In this document: in pieces, positions 23,431-34,600 of the stretch
Layout: each line of letters begins with the position of its first letter
Position numbering within the stretch: the first letter of the stretch is position 1
Assembly: GCA_035610365.1 (NCBI GenBank)
Contig: CM069435.1
Location: 80,633,389-80,697,388, forward strand
Origin: Aquatica leii
Taxonomy: Eukaryota; Arthropoda; Insecta; Coleoptera; Lampyridae
Length of the DNA: 64,000 nucleotides
Reading direction: 5' to 3'
The notes under the pieces: model-generated
The model's database searches: none
Told to the model about the DNA's origin: nothing
The model's input: the letters and a program-made list of their open reading frames with translations, nothing else
Translations under genes and position numbers: made by a program

Positions 23431-23754
23431 AACTTTGCTTTCAAAAAGCTACTGGAACGTTATTTGTCCGTCAAAGAACTAAATCACTTGGTTAAAAAAT
23501 TAGATCAAGATGACTCTTATGTAAAACAAACCGCTAAGAAGTCCGTCCTTTTAGAGAATTTGTTACATGTCGTTATTCTTTTTTCTAAATTACAATTAAC
23601 GGCTGCACTGTCTAAAGACGCTAGTGATTGTCATTTCACTTTACTGGTAAAGATAAACGCGATACAGGAAACTAACGACCATTTTTACTCGCTCTTTACC
23701 TGTTCAAAAACCGCTGAGAACGTTCGTGGACCGGTGTTATTTTCAGACATGTAA
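23431..23754 (+). CDS. Open exon-like stretch, unknown product
   Basis: A frame stays open from 23431 to ATG-TAA at 23749-23754, about 107 codons, in DNA noticeably richer in GC than its surroundings. It reads FKKLLERYLSVKELNHLVKK, then LLENLLHVVILFSKLQLTAA and VKINAIQETNDHFYSLF. A near-consensus donor GTAAGTAG overlaps the final ATG-TAA (23751), and an acceptor-like TTTTCCTAG follows at 23783, but the joined frame meets a stop. The helical, Leu-rich pattern suggests a structured protein, and no transposon family was matched. A minus-strand frame (23685-23924) overlaps its end and may be the real one there. It could be a host exon or a fragment of an unrecognised element. Confidence 0.3.
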   Translation, partial: NFAFKKLLERYLSVKELNHLVKKLDQDDSYVKQTAKKSVLLENLLHVVILFSKLQLTAALSKDASDCHFTLLVKINAIQETNDHFYSLFTCSKTAENVRGPVLFSDM

Positions 23755-24199
23755 GTAGTTCCTTTTCTGTTAAATTTTCCTAGGTAGTGATTTCTATTAC
23801 GTATTGGTCGGATTTGGCGTTTAGGGTTAATTACGCGACTCACGTTCCCAGGTAAGAAAGCAATTTTCAAAGATGCTGTCTTTGTACCCGGCTGTTTTCG
23901 GGATATGTATTCTGTGGAGTCCACCCCGTATCATGTAATCAGAAGAGACTAGAAAATACTCACCCATATCAGTATCGTATTACTTCGTTAAATTACTTAT
24001 GCACATTACTTAGTATAGCGTATACCTTCTCGCATTTATAATTATTACTTTAATTATGTCAGCCTTGTACGCACTACTTCATAGTAATAATTTTACTTAA
24101 AGTATTTTGTTTCAAATGTATTCACTAATCGTCAGTCTTCAGCCTTTTAATTTATTTTATGTAATTACAACGTTAAATCATACTGACTTAAATTTATTT

Positions 24200-25560
24200 T
24201 CAGTCGCAAACTTTATATCATCTGCATACTTAACATTCTCCAATAAGAGTTGGTGCCTTTTCCGCAAAATGCAATTCGAAAGGACTACAACTTTTGGCTT
24301 CCTGAGTAGCAAAATTAAAGAACTGTTTGAGCATGTCTAAAGCCTATCTTGTATGCGATTGAAAACAAGTCACGCATACATTGTTCTGTGGGGTTTGCTT
24401 GGGGACGTCGAACTGAGATAAAAGACACCTGAATTCCTGGTTTATTAAGAGAATCTTTCCAAAGTTTTATGGTAAACTGTATGTCTTCATCATTAAGAAA
24501 CTCTTTCAGGATTACCCAAATGAGGAAAAGAATCTAAGGTAGGTAAAGTGGATTGAAACTCTGGAGATGGAAGAATGGTATGTTTTGCAAATTGACATAC
24601 CTGACACTGACGTATAACCTGTTTAATAGTCTTTGCCATATTTCGTCGCCACGCATCTTGTTTTAAAACACATACAGTTTTATAAACTCCAAAATACACA
24701 AAAACTCGTGGAAAAGTGTTGCAATTTCAAATTGTAATGTTCCCGGTATGCATAAAGTGTATATCTCATCGATTTCGACAACAAAAAAAACATTCATTAT
24801 CGCGTCGAATCAGTTTTCAAACTAGCGATAGAATTACCCAAAAACCCATTTTTTCGATGTAGCAACAAAATGTTTTTTAACGCTTCCTTTAAATCAATTG
24901 GCGAAAAAATAACTGAAAAGATCTGGCAACATCAGTAGCCTAAATATAGGGTTACGCGTGAACGCATCAGTAGTAACCTTGTTCTTTCCAGAAATATGCT
25001 GTATGTTAAAACCTTACTTTTGCACAGCAAAACCCCAAGAAGTAATTCTAAGACTTAACAGACAACAAGACTGTAGATAAGACAATGATTTCATGGTCTG
25101 TGGCGACGGTGAAAAAACGGTCAATCAAGCAAACTCGCCATTTTAAGAGCGCAAATAAAAATAGCTAAAGCTTCTTTTTCATGAAAAATTCGTTCTTCAT
25201 TCTCTGACTAAACTTACTTTTTCGGGCAAGGGCAACAAAAGGTTCAATCATAGTTCTCACAGAAACAACAGACATAGTTGCAGATACCGAGAAAAGCTTA
25301 CAACTGCTTTAAGTTTCTTGGAGAAATAAACTGAAGCAGAAGATTAATACGATTCTGGATCGGAAGAAATACCATTCTCGTCTAGCTGATAATCCAAATA
25401 AACCATACATTTTCTAAAAAATACACATTTGTTAAGACACACCGTGAAACCAGCATCTATCAAGCGTTCAAATACCAATTCCAAACAATACAAATGTTCT
25501 TCAAAAGTTTCGGCACCAACGAGGAGATTCTCAACATAAGCTTGTTTGTCTTAAACTTAA
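24200..25560 (-). pseudogene. Ty3/gypsy pol relic, reverse orientation
   Basis: Reading leftwards from 25560, RT begins with AYVENLLVGAETFEEHLYCL (YVDDLLVG in live elements), then LIDAGFTVCLNKCVFF and LDYQLDENGISSDPE (to about 25350). RNase H is decayed. The integrase zinc-finger region (24699-24493) shows FGVYKTVCVLKQDAW, RQCQVCQFAKHT. Further left come GIQVSFISVRRPQANPTEQ (about 24420-24370) and CSPFELHFAEKAPTLIGE (about 24270-24215), the integrase C-terminal core. The plus-strand frame 24107-24340 is its shadow. This element and the one at 20750-22945 face each other and belong to different lineages. Confidence 0.75.
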
Positions 25561-25616
25561 AACCGTTTCAGTCAAGATGAACTCGCGGTTTCTCTATTAA
25601 AACGAAAATGCTCTTA

Positions 25617-25933
25617 CGATTATAAGCGAGTTTCGGCTTAGACCGCGTCGTAGTTAAATATTCAGACTTATTAGGTGTGGTCCTAGTCTCTCCTTGAGAG
25701 ACAAAACAAGAAATAGAACTTAGTCTTTGCCATATTGTCGTTCGTGACTCAGTGACATTTACCACTGCGAAGATTCAAGTTGAAATGTCTTGCGAAACGT
25801 TAGTTTGTTTGGGTTCACAAACGACATTCTGGTAAAGGCCAAGTTGTACTTCTGGGTGTTCATCTATGACGCGGTCTAAGCCGAAACCCGCTTATATTCG
25901 TAACCAAGAAAACCGCAAAAGCTTGCGATTCTA
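25617..25933. mobile_element. Penelope-like foldback insertion, family A copy 2
   Basis: This copy shares its arms with 2709-2983: the left arm starts at GATTATAAGCGAG (25618) and the right arm holds GACGCGGTCTAAGCCGAAA (about 25870-25888). The flanks carry a 13-bp direct repeat with one difference, GAAAATGCTCTTA at 25604-25616 and GAAAATGGTCTTA at 25934-25946. Here the asymmetric tail (about 25900-25933, with ACCGCAAAAGCTTG) is on the right. The centre includes the unit start, GTGACATTTACCACTGCGAAGA followed after a short stem by GCGAAACG, a hammerhead-like but imperfect arrangement. It is inserted just beside a gypsy relic. Confidence 0.65.
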
Positions 25934-25946
25934 GAAAATGGTCTTA

Positions 25947-27544
25947 TCACTTGGAAGTTCTAAAAAACCCAAAAAATTTCAGAATAACATTTAAGGACGT
26001 AAAATAAAATTATAAATATTATTCTTAAAGGTTTTGCCATAACTGGTCCTAGAAAAATTGTAAAATTTATTATCCCGATGATTTTGACGAATTGACACTG
26101 TTAAATAGGAATTTATTAAACTACTTAAAGATTTTTAGAATTTAGGTTTCCAAAGGTTACATTTGTATTACAATTTTTTATTCTGGATAATTCCCGTGTT
26201 GTCATTATAGCACAAGCTAAGCTTTCGTCACACGTCGCAGAAGACATTTTTAAAACCTGGAATAAACTGATTGGTTGAAAATTAGAATCTCGGTTAATAC
26301 TAAAAAGGTTTTTAATTATTTCAATAGATTCTCAAAAAAATTTTTTTTCTATATGGTCCGTGGTACTTTTTACAAATGGCAGAATGGAAAATTGTAATAC
26401 TTAAAGATTTTTTTAATATGAACTCGAATATTAAATTTCGATTATGTACTTATATTTTAAAAGAATTAACGATGCATTTTTTTCAAAGAGAATTGAAGAA
26501 CTATAAATATTGAAATTAATCTTTAATTTAACTTAGTTTTTATGACAACTTTTCTACCTTCCGTACGAATTTATAGTTTTCTATATTATCATACGTGGTA
26601 TTTTTATCACAGGATGGCGTTCCAAAAACATTTTAAATTAGATTTAACTGTTTTTCACAAATTTACTGGCATTCTCATAGTACTTCATAGTGTGAATGTT
26701 GACTAATTTTTTTGTTTTAGTCAAAACTGATAAGTTTAGGTTAGAATTGACCGGTTCACCAATAACAAAATGATTCGGTTACTATTTAACCGAATCGATT
26801 CAACACCATTAATGCAGACGTACTATATAATATAAGTTTTAGTAATAAAATTATCTTCATTTTTTGTCAAAAAATCGGGACGACCTTTTGCATTAACAAA
26901 AGTGTTCAATCAAACTTTTTAAATAAGATATTGCGTATATTTTTAATACAAATAATCAGTAACAAGATAGAAAAAAATTAAAATTCAGTGTAAAATATTA
27001 ACCAAATGTAATTAAAAAATAAGTTAAACAATAAAAATCACAGACCTGAATGCATAAACTTTGGAAACATGTCTGCTTGTACAAGAATATCATTAATAAC
27101 AAGAACTAATTTGTACTTGTAAACACAGTTTATGCAGATCATATGTAAATATTCAGTATGCTTTGATAATTACTTCAAGCATTTTCATCTCTGAACGTTT
27201 AACAGCTTAATGCCATTTACACCTGATTAAAGGTATTTTTATGTCCAATTAAACAAATAACAATATTGTAATTTTTATTTAATCAATACTTTTTCTTAAT
27301 GAAATAATTTCGTAATACAATCACTATATAAACAAATTAAACATGTGCACGAAACCCTACGAAATGAAATTTTCGCAGTTTCTTACACTACATTAATATG
27401 TAAACATTTGTACCCACTGCAGAATGCATAAAATATCAGTCCTTAAAGAGTAGGTAAAATAAAATTTTAATTTAATTGTCTTTTTAGCTGCTTACATATT
27501 TGTTTTATAAATTTGATTAATTAAAGACACAAGTCAATACTTAC
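25947..27544 (-). other. Intron sequence without a gene
   Basis: AT-rich DNA in the large intron between the two Ddr exons. Nothing coding was recognised. Confidence 0.4.
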
Positions 27545-27678
27545 AAGGATCAATAGCATTAGCATTGATTATGGAAAACAGATACACCACGATGGCTACA
27601 ATCCATATCCTCTTCATTGTTCACGATCATTTGTCGGAATCAAATTAATTAGCTACATTTCGACCCACGTCATTACAT
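27545..27678 (-). CDS. Ddr: Discoidin domain receptor first coding exon (signal peptide)
   Basis: On the minus strand an acceptor with a long pyrimidine tract (TTTGTTTCAG, ending at 27679) opens an exon with 61 nt of leader, an ATG at 27617, and 24 codons before the donor GTAAGTATT at 27544. The product MKRIWIVAIVVYLFSIINAN is a textbook signal peptide: two basic residues, a hydrophobic core, then small residues (ANA) at the likely cleavage site. The frame joins exactly, with one base left over, to the discoidin exon at 17367-17472. Several short upstream ATGs lie in the leader, one of which (ATGATC at 27630) overlaps the true start out of frame and could lower translation. The upstream acceptor shows at least one more 5' exon lies to the right. 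Confidence 0.7.
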
Positions 27679-30600
27679 CTGAAACAAACAGATAAATCAA
27701 TAAAAATAAAGTAATAATATCGAACTAAACAAAATCTCAATATAAAATTGATTTAGCAACGAGGGGATGTTGTTTTGTATTTGCCTAATCCTATTGGAAG
27801 TGCTGGCTTATACTATTGACATGTAACCCTCCTCATCGTACCAAGCCACTGGTTAATATTAATGAGGAAAGGAAGCCGTATTAGAACTGAAAGAGTAAGG
27901 AGAGGGATTATTAGTGATTAGCGGCAGACATTCGAACCGCAAACAGTAACTTTATAGTGGAAATAGATAAAAAGAAGTAAGGATATAAAACGCCAAGAAA
28001 TTAATCGGTTTATCAAACGAAACTTATTCTGGTTGTGTAATATGAAATTTTGAAATAAAATGTCATTATTTAAATTCCATAAAATTAAATCGCAATAAAA
28101 TTCTTAATTAAAATTAAAATAATGTCAACATGTAGGATTATTATATTGATTTAATACAATGTTTTACAAACTTGTGTAATCTATTAATCTTCCATAAACT
28201 ATAGTAAAGCTACGAGCTTAGGACCTAGTTTTCCCTTAAAAGCTTTACACATCCTTAAATTACATGTTGTATATATTTTGATAAAATGTGTTTTCTATTA
28301 GAATCGGCAATCATTAAAAATAACATTTATATTAAACAACTAATTTTTGCCTATATAAAAGTTAATATTTTTGTCACACATTTAGTTTTAGATTTTAAAA
28401 ATATAAAATTTTGTAAATTTAATAAGACAATGTTGTATGAAAACGCCATATATCTATGTACCAATACTGCAGTTGCCAAATATTTTCATATAAAATTTCG
28501 TAAGTTTTGACACTTTTGCTATCACACAAAAGTAATAAATTGGAAGAAAAAGAAACTTTGAAAAAATTGAAACAACAGAAGCAATATGTAAAATCAGAAA
28601 ATATTGATCTTAATACTCGATTTTAACTTTAAGATCGGTAATAACAAAAATATTAATAAAGACTTATCAAATAGCAATAAAAAATTATGTTAACAACATG
28701 CGAATAAAACAATCTAAAAATAAAACATATTTACATACATACATTTTAAATCATAAAACATACGCCCTAAAATAATTAAATATATATGATGATTAAATCG
28801 CAATAATTCTTAATTTCACTGTACAAAACAAAGTACTATTAAACAGAAAGCAAAAACGAACAATATCAGAGGAAGACAACGCAAATCAAATCTTACTAAA
28901 TACGAAATCAAAAATAACATAAAGAACAACAAAAGCAATATAAAAAATTTATTAAAATAAGAAACGTAACAAAAAAAATTAAAATCAAAATGAAAAATTC
29001 TAAAAAATCATCATGAGAGAACATATTTCAGACAAATAATCAAGAAATAAGCAAAGACCAATAAAAGTTCACAATAGTAAGTAAATTAAAAGACGTTATC
29101 TTTGTAGGAATAAATTGCCGTTTACTTATGCATAAACCTTCAGAACAAGCGCTTGGTCAAATATGACTTACATACAATCTCAAAATGGATCAATAAGAAA
29201 TACATCAAAATCATAATTAATGTAAATATTAACATAAAAATTAAAAAGGAAAACAACAATAAATAAAAACCAAAGTTTACAAAAAACTCAAAAACGTCGC
29301 CAAAAAAAGAACAGAATAAATAAGAAAACATGATACAGATATTAAAAAGTTTAAAATACTGAAAAATTCCGGAAAGCTTAAAAATATTTGAGGTCATAAA
29401 AAGAAACAACATATTTAAATAAATGCGTATTTGTGTAGTACAGTTTTAAGTTATAAGTAAATTGTTTTTATTAAATTTAGTTATCTGTAAATTGTATTAG
29501 TGTTTGTTGTGTTGTGTTTTAGTTTAGTAAAATTAGTTACATTTATAATACATCGATAATCGTACAAAAAGTTCTCAAAATCGCTACAATACCTTATATA
29601 GAAACACCTGCATGAATACCTTATGCAGCTGAATTTCATGTGTAATTACCCAAAAACCAAAAACATGCAAACAACAGAAATAAAAACACTAAACAGAATA
29701 GAAAAAAAGAAAAGAGTTGAATATAGAATATATACATAAGAAGTGATAGCTGAGGTAGGATTTAGACAATTTGGTAAAGAGGGTAAACCTCTTTTAGAAC
29801 TATTGTGAGAAACATGTATGTAAGGACAATGATAGCTTTGGTTTTAAGATTAAAAATTTTTAGATTTTTAATCAATTCATACATAGCAATATTTTGCCGC
29901 AATATTTTCAAGTGACAGAAAAACTATTAATAGTGTATGGTAGCTACCGAAGAAATCTTCCAAACCTTGTTTTTATAAGAATTATCAATTACATTTTCAA
30001 AAACCTAAAAAAACTTTAACATTAATATGATTAGTTAAAAACTACGATAATTATTACTTATTAATATAAATAAAAAATATAAAATCTACAAAAATTAAAT
30101 TTTGCTGGCATTATAGTAAAGTATCAAACGCAAGACCAAGATCATAAACGTTTTGGTTTTGGTGTTACACATTCAGTCTTGTTCTTGGTTTTGTATTGAT
30201 ATTCTCAATCTCGGTATTGATCTTGCATATGGTTATTAGGTTTTGTTGTTGCTTTTGCACGAAAGACTTCAGCAGTCTCGCATTTTTACACGATATCAAA
30301 TTAGTCAAAATCTTATGTCGTTAGATGTTAAGAAATTAGAATTATTACTTAAACTTATGCAGTAGGTACACATTTATATTAACATCTATGCTATGAAATG
30401 ATAACAAATTTTACTTGGTAAAGATTCTTTATCCTCCTCTGTGTGTATACTAATTAATTCAATTTTCTTCGTTTAGGATTTTATGTATAACATATTTTTT
30501 GTTATCATTTTTTGTGGCTGTATAAAAACCCACTTCACTTAGTGTTATTTAACAGAATTTTACATCACTGTGACTTATCAAAGCTGACAAAAAATTGTAA

Positions 30601-31635
30601 AAATAATGATCTTGGTCTTTTAACATTTTACCGTTTTGCACTGTGACTTAAAAGCCATATTCTTAAGAAATTGGTGTAATCAATAATTGTTGCTGCACTT
30701 ACAATAACATTTTTACTTCGTTAAAAAAAGATAGCTTTTATATTGAATTTTTTTATCCTCTTTAAGCAGATCACACATGTTCGGAATTTCCTTTAATTTG
30801 TCCTTAACAAAATTGAACTGAAGAAAATTCTTATTGTGTATGTGTGTTTCAATTGTTTTGTCGTGCGTTGCAATCCGGCGATGATTGATTTTTCGTTCGA
30901 GATAATGCAAGAGCGTGTACGTAAATGCAATCAAGATCGAAATGTTTCCCAGACGAGTAGAAGAAATAATGTGTAAATTTATTGAAACGTATAGAATCCA
31001 GAATACACCGATAATTTGATGTGGTTTTCGTGATGTAGGAATTTTGCTCTATGATACGCCATTTTACATACGAGGGATCAATAAAGATTTTTATTTCTGC
31101 TTGGTGCGTTAAGGAAGTTGCACGTGTGTGTTAGTATCAAGCCCGTGAGTTTTCTGTAGCTTAAATCATACACACTGATTTTGAATAAATAAATTGCGAT
31201 TTAAGATGTAGTTTTTGAGAAATTTGCTGGGGCAAATATGCATTTTTATTTTAAAGCGCAGTATGTTATCATCAAACAAAAACCCCGGAAAATATGCGAA
31301 TTAAAATCTAAGTTATAAACCGGTGAAACCATTAGACCAATCACAATTGAGAAAAGGTGATACAATCCTTGACATGAGTCCTGTATCGATCGATTTTGTA
31401 TTTACTTGTCAATTGTGATTTTGCAGATTGTTGTTATTTTTGCTTATTTTCTTTATTACTCCAAAACAGTTTTTTCAAAATTGCGATTATCGTATTTGTG
31501 AAATTGGTACCTATTACAAATATTATTTAAATTTGACGCTCTAATATTATTTTTATGGAATTTACCGGTCAAAAAACAGCGACTTTCGTTACGCCCCCTC
31601 AGAATCTTTGTTTACTCGGTTGACCTGTATAAACA
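27679..31635 (-). other. AT-rich sequence, no gene
   Basis: Very AT-rich with long A and T runs. The frames at 28286-28510, 29140-29412 and 30713-30934 are low-complexity. No transposon was recognised. Confidence 0.45.
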
Positions 31636-31796
31636 ACTACAGTGTGTATTTTAATGATTGTCCGGTGTTTGAATTTGCCGCGTGTAAAACGCCAAATTGA
31701 GAAATAAACTGTCAACGAACCAACATTGTTTGATTATAGTTACTAGAATGACGGCAAATTCAAACACCGGACAATCATTAAAATACACACTGTAGT
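31636..31796. repeat. 45-bp perfect inverted repeat with 71-nt loop
   Basis: The arms 31636-31680 (from ACTACAGTGTGTATTT to GAATTTGCCG) and 31752-31796 are perfect reverse complements. The loop has an extra TTGAGAAATAAAC-type stretch without structure that I can see. Perfect arms in otherwise decayed DNA suggest a recent origin. It may be a short foldback element or the stem of a hairpin RNA; no target duplication is obvious. Confidence 0.85.
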
Positions 31797-33099
31797 AAAG
31801 CACGCATAGATTATTGAGAATTGTTCGGATGCGTATTTTAACAACCTATGTTAGAATGGAACATTAAAACCACCGTTTTGATTTCTATGATTGTGAAGAG
31901 CATTACGATCAAATTGGAGGCCACACCAACTGAAATATCTTCACTAACTTTGGGAAGCTTATCGCACTTGGCTTTTTTTAAGATATCGTATGAAACTGGA
32001 CACTTTATTTGTGGTAATGGTGTATATATGTAACAGTTTAATTTTCAACAATTTTAGAAAATTAGTGTTAGATGTGCCATTAGCTAATTGCACATTCGGG
32101 AATGCAAAATTGTAAGTATTTTGATTTTTTTTTACTGTTAGATCAGTCTTATGCACGCACGACGGAACGTACATATTACACTTGTTGTCACAACTAAGTA
32201 TAAAACTTTTTTTCATGTATTGAGTTATACGGTGCGGACTGTTTTGCTTAAACTTGTGATATCAGACATTTGTGTCGTATGTACCGACGGGAACTTCTTC
32301 TGGATGTAATGTTAAGCCAATGGATATGCTTATATGTACAAAACGTTGCCTAATCTAAAGAGCCTGAATCATTATTGTTAACTGTCATATTTATTGACAA
32401 ATTTTTAATTACTATTTATCTGCTATAGTTGTACCTTGTTTTTAACCTTTTTCTTTTCGTTGAAATAAATATATAATTGTGTTTTGCAATTTGTTTACCT
32501 TCAGTTTTTAACAGATGTAAACGAAATCTAAATATTTTTACCACTTTGGCGATCTTATTATATTATTTTATAATTAACACACCAAGTACAACACACCATT
32601 CTCTCTCTCTCTGAAATATTGAGCAACCGGCCGCACTAAGTTACTGCTAAATTTACGTAACAAATTACATTAAATGATTATTGCAACACAGTGAAAATTT
32701 TTCATCGATTTTCATTCATCTTTCTATATAGTTTTGTACTTTCCAAAACACCTTCGTCTGATAGTCTTCCATTTGTGCCTACTTCAACCATTACAAACTT
32801 TCCATTTGCGTCTAATATTGCTAGTAGTCGAATACTATGAAAACTTTTGTAACTATAATAAAAAGATGGCTTCTAAACAATTAAACAACCTTTATTTTCC
32901 ATAAAAGAGATCCGCTAAAATTTTCCACTCTACTTCAGTACTTGTAAACTGCATAGCAAAACAGTGACAATTACTCAGTAAATTATTGTATTTAATATTA
33001 ACAACCTTTATAAACATCTCCAAGCACATAACATATTACTAAACATGTCTCCGAAATTATAGTCCTTAATCCAGTGCACTTAAATTACAATAATGGCTT
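31797..33099. other. No gene assigned
   Basis: AT-rich DNA with a short CT run at 32602-32611. The frames at 31848-32033 and 31959-32216 overlap on opposite strands and have no domain. Confidence 0.4.
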
Positions 33100-34320
33100 A
33101 TTATCAGGTACCAAAAACGCCGACAGAAGCGGCTTTAATACGAACATATTAAGCATTATTGCATGAAGACTGTGCAAGATCTTAAAATGAGCAGCAATTG
33201 TATAATACCCAATTTAATCTATTTAGTGCGTAATATTTTTACAAACTACGTTTAAATTGAAAAAGTGTGGAACATAAATTCAGACTATTCTCCTATCCTC
33301 TTGACGCTCAGTGATACCATTATTCAAAAAGAAAATGTTGCTAGACTTGTCAATAAATTAACCGACTGGCATAGTATTAAAATCTTGAAAACTGGCAGTT
33401 TTAGTGATAACAAATAACCAAGTGCTTATTAAGAATATCCAGCAATCTGCTTGGGACAACACTCATCAAATTACTCAAAAAACAAAAGTGAATAACTGCC
33501 CCAAAGAAATAAGAAAACTTCTCAATAAAAAAAAGAAAACTAACGAGAAAATAACGCCAAGTACAGCACCAACTATTAAGACGAACTTAAACAACGCTAA
33601 TTAGAATTTATTTTAGTGAACTGACAAACGATAACAGCACTTTATCTAAAATGCGACCAAGTCATCGTAAAGACCTATTTAACAAAATCTTCTAATCGGA
33701 AATTTGGATGGTACTGGGCAAGGAATAATGAACAAAAAACCAAAAGATTTTCAGGACATTTTGAAAATACAATCAAGAAAACAGTTTACCACTCCGAGAA
33801 AATCATAACTACCAAAAAGTAACTAGTACTCTCTAAAAGAAGTAGCTATTGGAATAAAAATATCAATCTAAGAAGAGCCCTTGGGTTTGATCTAATAATA
33901 TAAGCATCTTATTAATGCTTTGATCAGACTGAGATATGTGTCTAGAATATGGAAAATTGCAAAAGTCATGATAATCCCTAAACCCGGTAAACCACCTCAC
34001 GAGGTTTCATCATACAGACCCATACCCCTCCTTCCTGCAATCTCAAAACTATTTGAAAAAATACTAATAAAAAGACTAAACATTGTTAAAGAAGAATTTC
34101 AAACCCATCAACTCGAAAAAGGCACTCTACTATCGATCAAGTTCACAGAATAACCAACGTTATTGAAAAATCGCTAGAGAATAGAAAAGCACAGGCTTTT
34201 GACAAAGTGTGATACGAAGAACTGAAATATAAGCTGATTTGATGCAGCTGCGGTAAATTTACACTGGCTTAGGCATTACTTTAGAAAGAGGCAGTTTGTT
34301 GTCAAGTGAAAAAAAATTTT
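33100..34320 (+). pseudogene. Jockey-type LINE relic (endonuclease end to RT)
   Basis: From about 33210 the product reads PNLIYLVRNIF, then WNINSDYSPILLTLS (the SDH-like C-terminal motif of the APE endonuclease), NKLTDWHSI and, in another frame, NIQQSAWDNTHQITQKTK (33435). The RT domain begins at 33920 with RIWKIAKVMIIPKPGKPPHE and SSYRPIPLLPAISKLFEKIL, followed by shifted HQ..STIDQVHRITNVIEKSL-type sequence and RHYFRKRQFVVK (about 34272). The YxDD box is not reached. These are hallmarks of the Jockey clade. The element is truncated at both ends and has many stops. Confidence 0.75.
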
Positions 34321-34369
34321 CTTCTTAGCATCCAGAAATGTTTGCTAAATTAGTTTAGCTCTTTTCAAT

Positions 34370-34600
34370 TTTTCTATACGTGGGTTCTTCACGTTAGACT
34401 CTTGTCTAGGTGCATATCTAGATATCTAACACTATCAGTTTGTTGTATTGAGGTTCCATTTATTGTAATCGTTGGACAAACCTCTCTGCATTTGGTAAAA
34501 GTAACTTGTACAGTTTTATTCACATTTATTTTTATTCGCCATTTTTTGCACCAGCTATGGATGGAGTCAATACTTTGGAGTTTTCGCGACGCTGTCATTT
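34370..34600 (-). pseudogene. Jockey-type LINE RT C-terminal fragment, reverse strand
   Basis: The minus strand reads KLQSIDSIHSWCKKWRIKIN, then VNKTVQVTFTK, CPTITINGTSIQQTDSVRYL and DMHLDKSLT. This is the thumb region after the YADD box in Jockey-clade reverse transcriptases. It faces the larger Jockey fragment at 33100-34320, with about 50 bp of unassigned DNA between them. The order does not fit a simple 5' inversion of one insertion. Confidence 0.75.

Noticed and set aside
24107..24340. 77-residue plus-strand frame with an acceptor-like TTTTCAG inside
   Set aside because: The minus strand of the same DNA encodes the tail of a gypsy integrase (FELHFAEKAP), so the plus frame is a shadow.
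33100..34600. Twin-priming (5' inversion) of a single Jockey insertion
   Set aside because: Read from the minus strand, the 3' RT part precedes the inverted 5' part, the reverse of the order twin priming produces.
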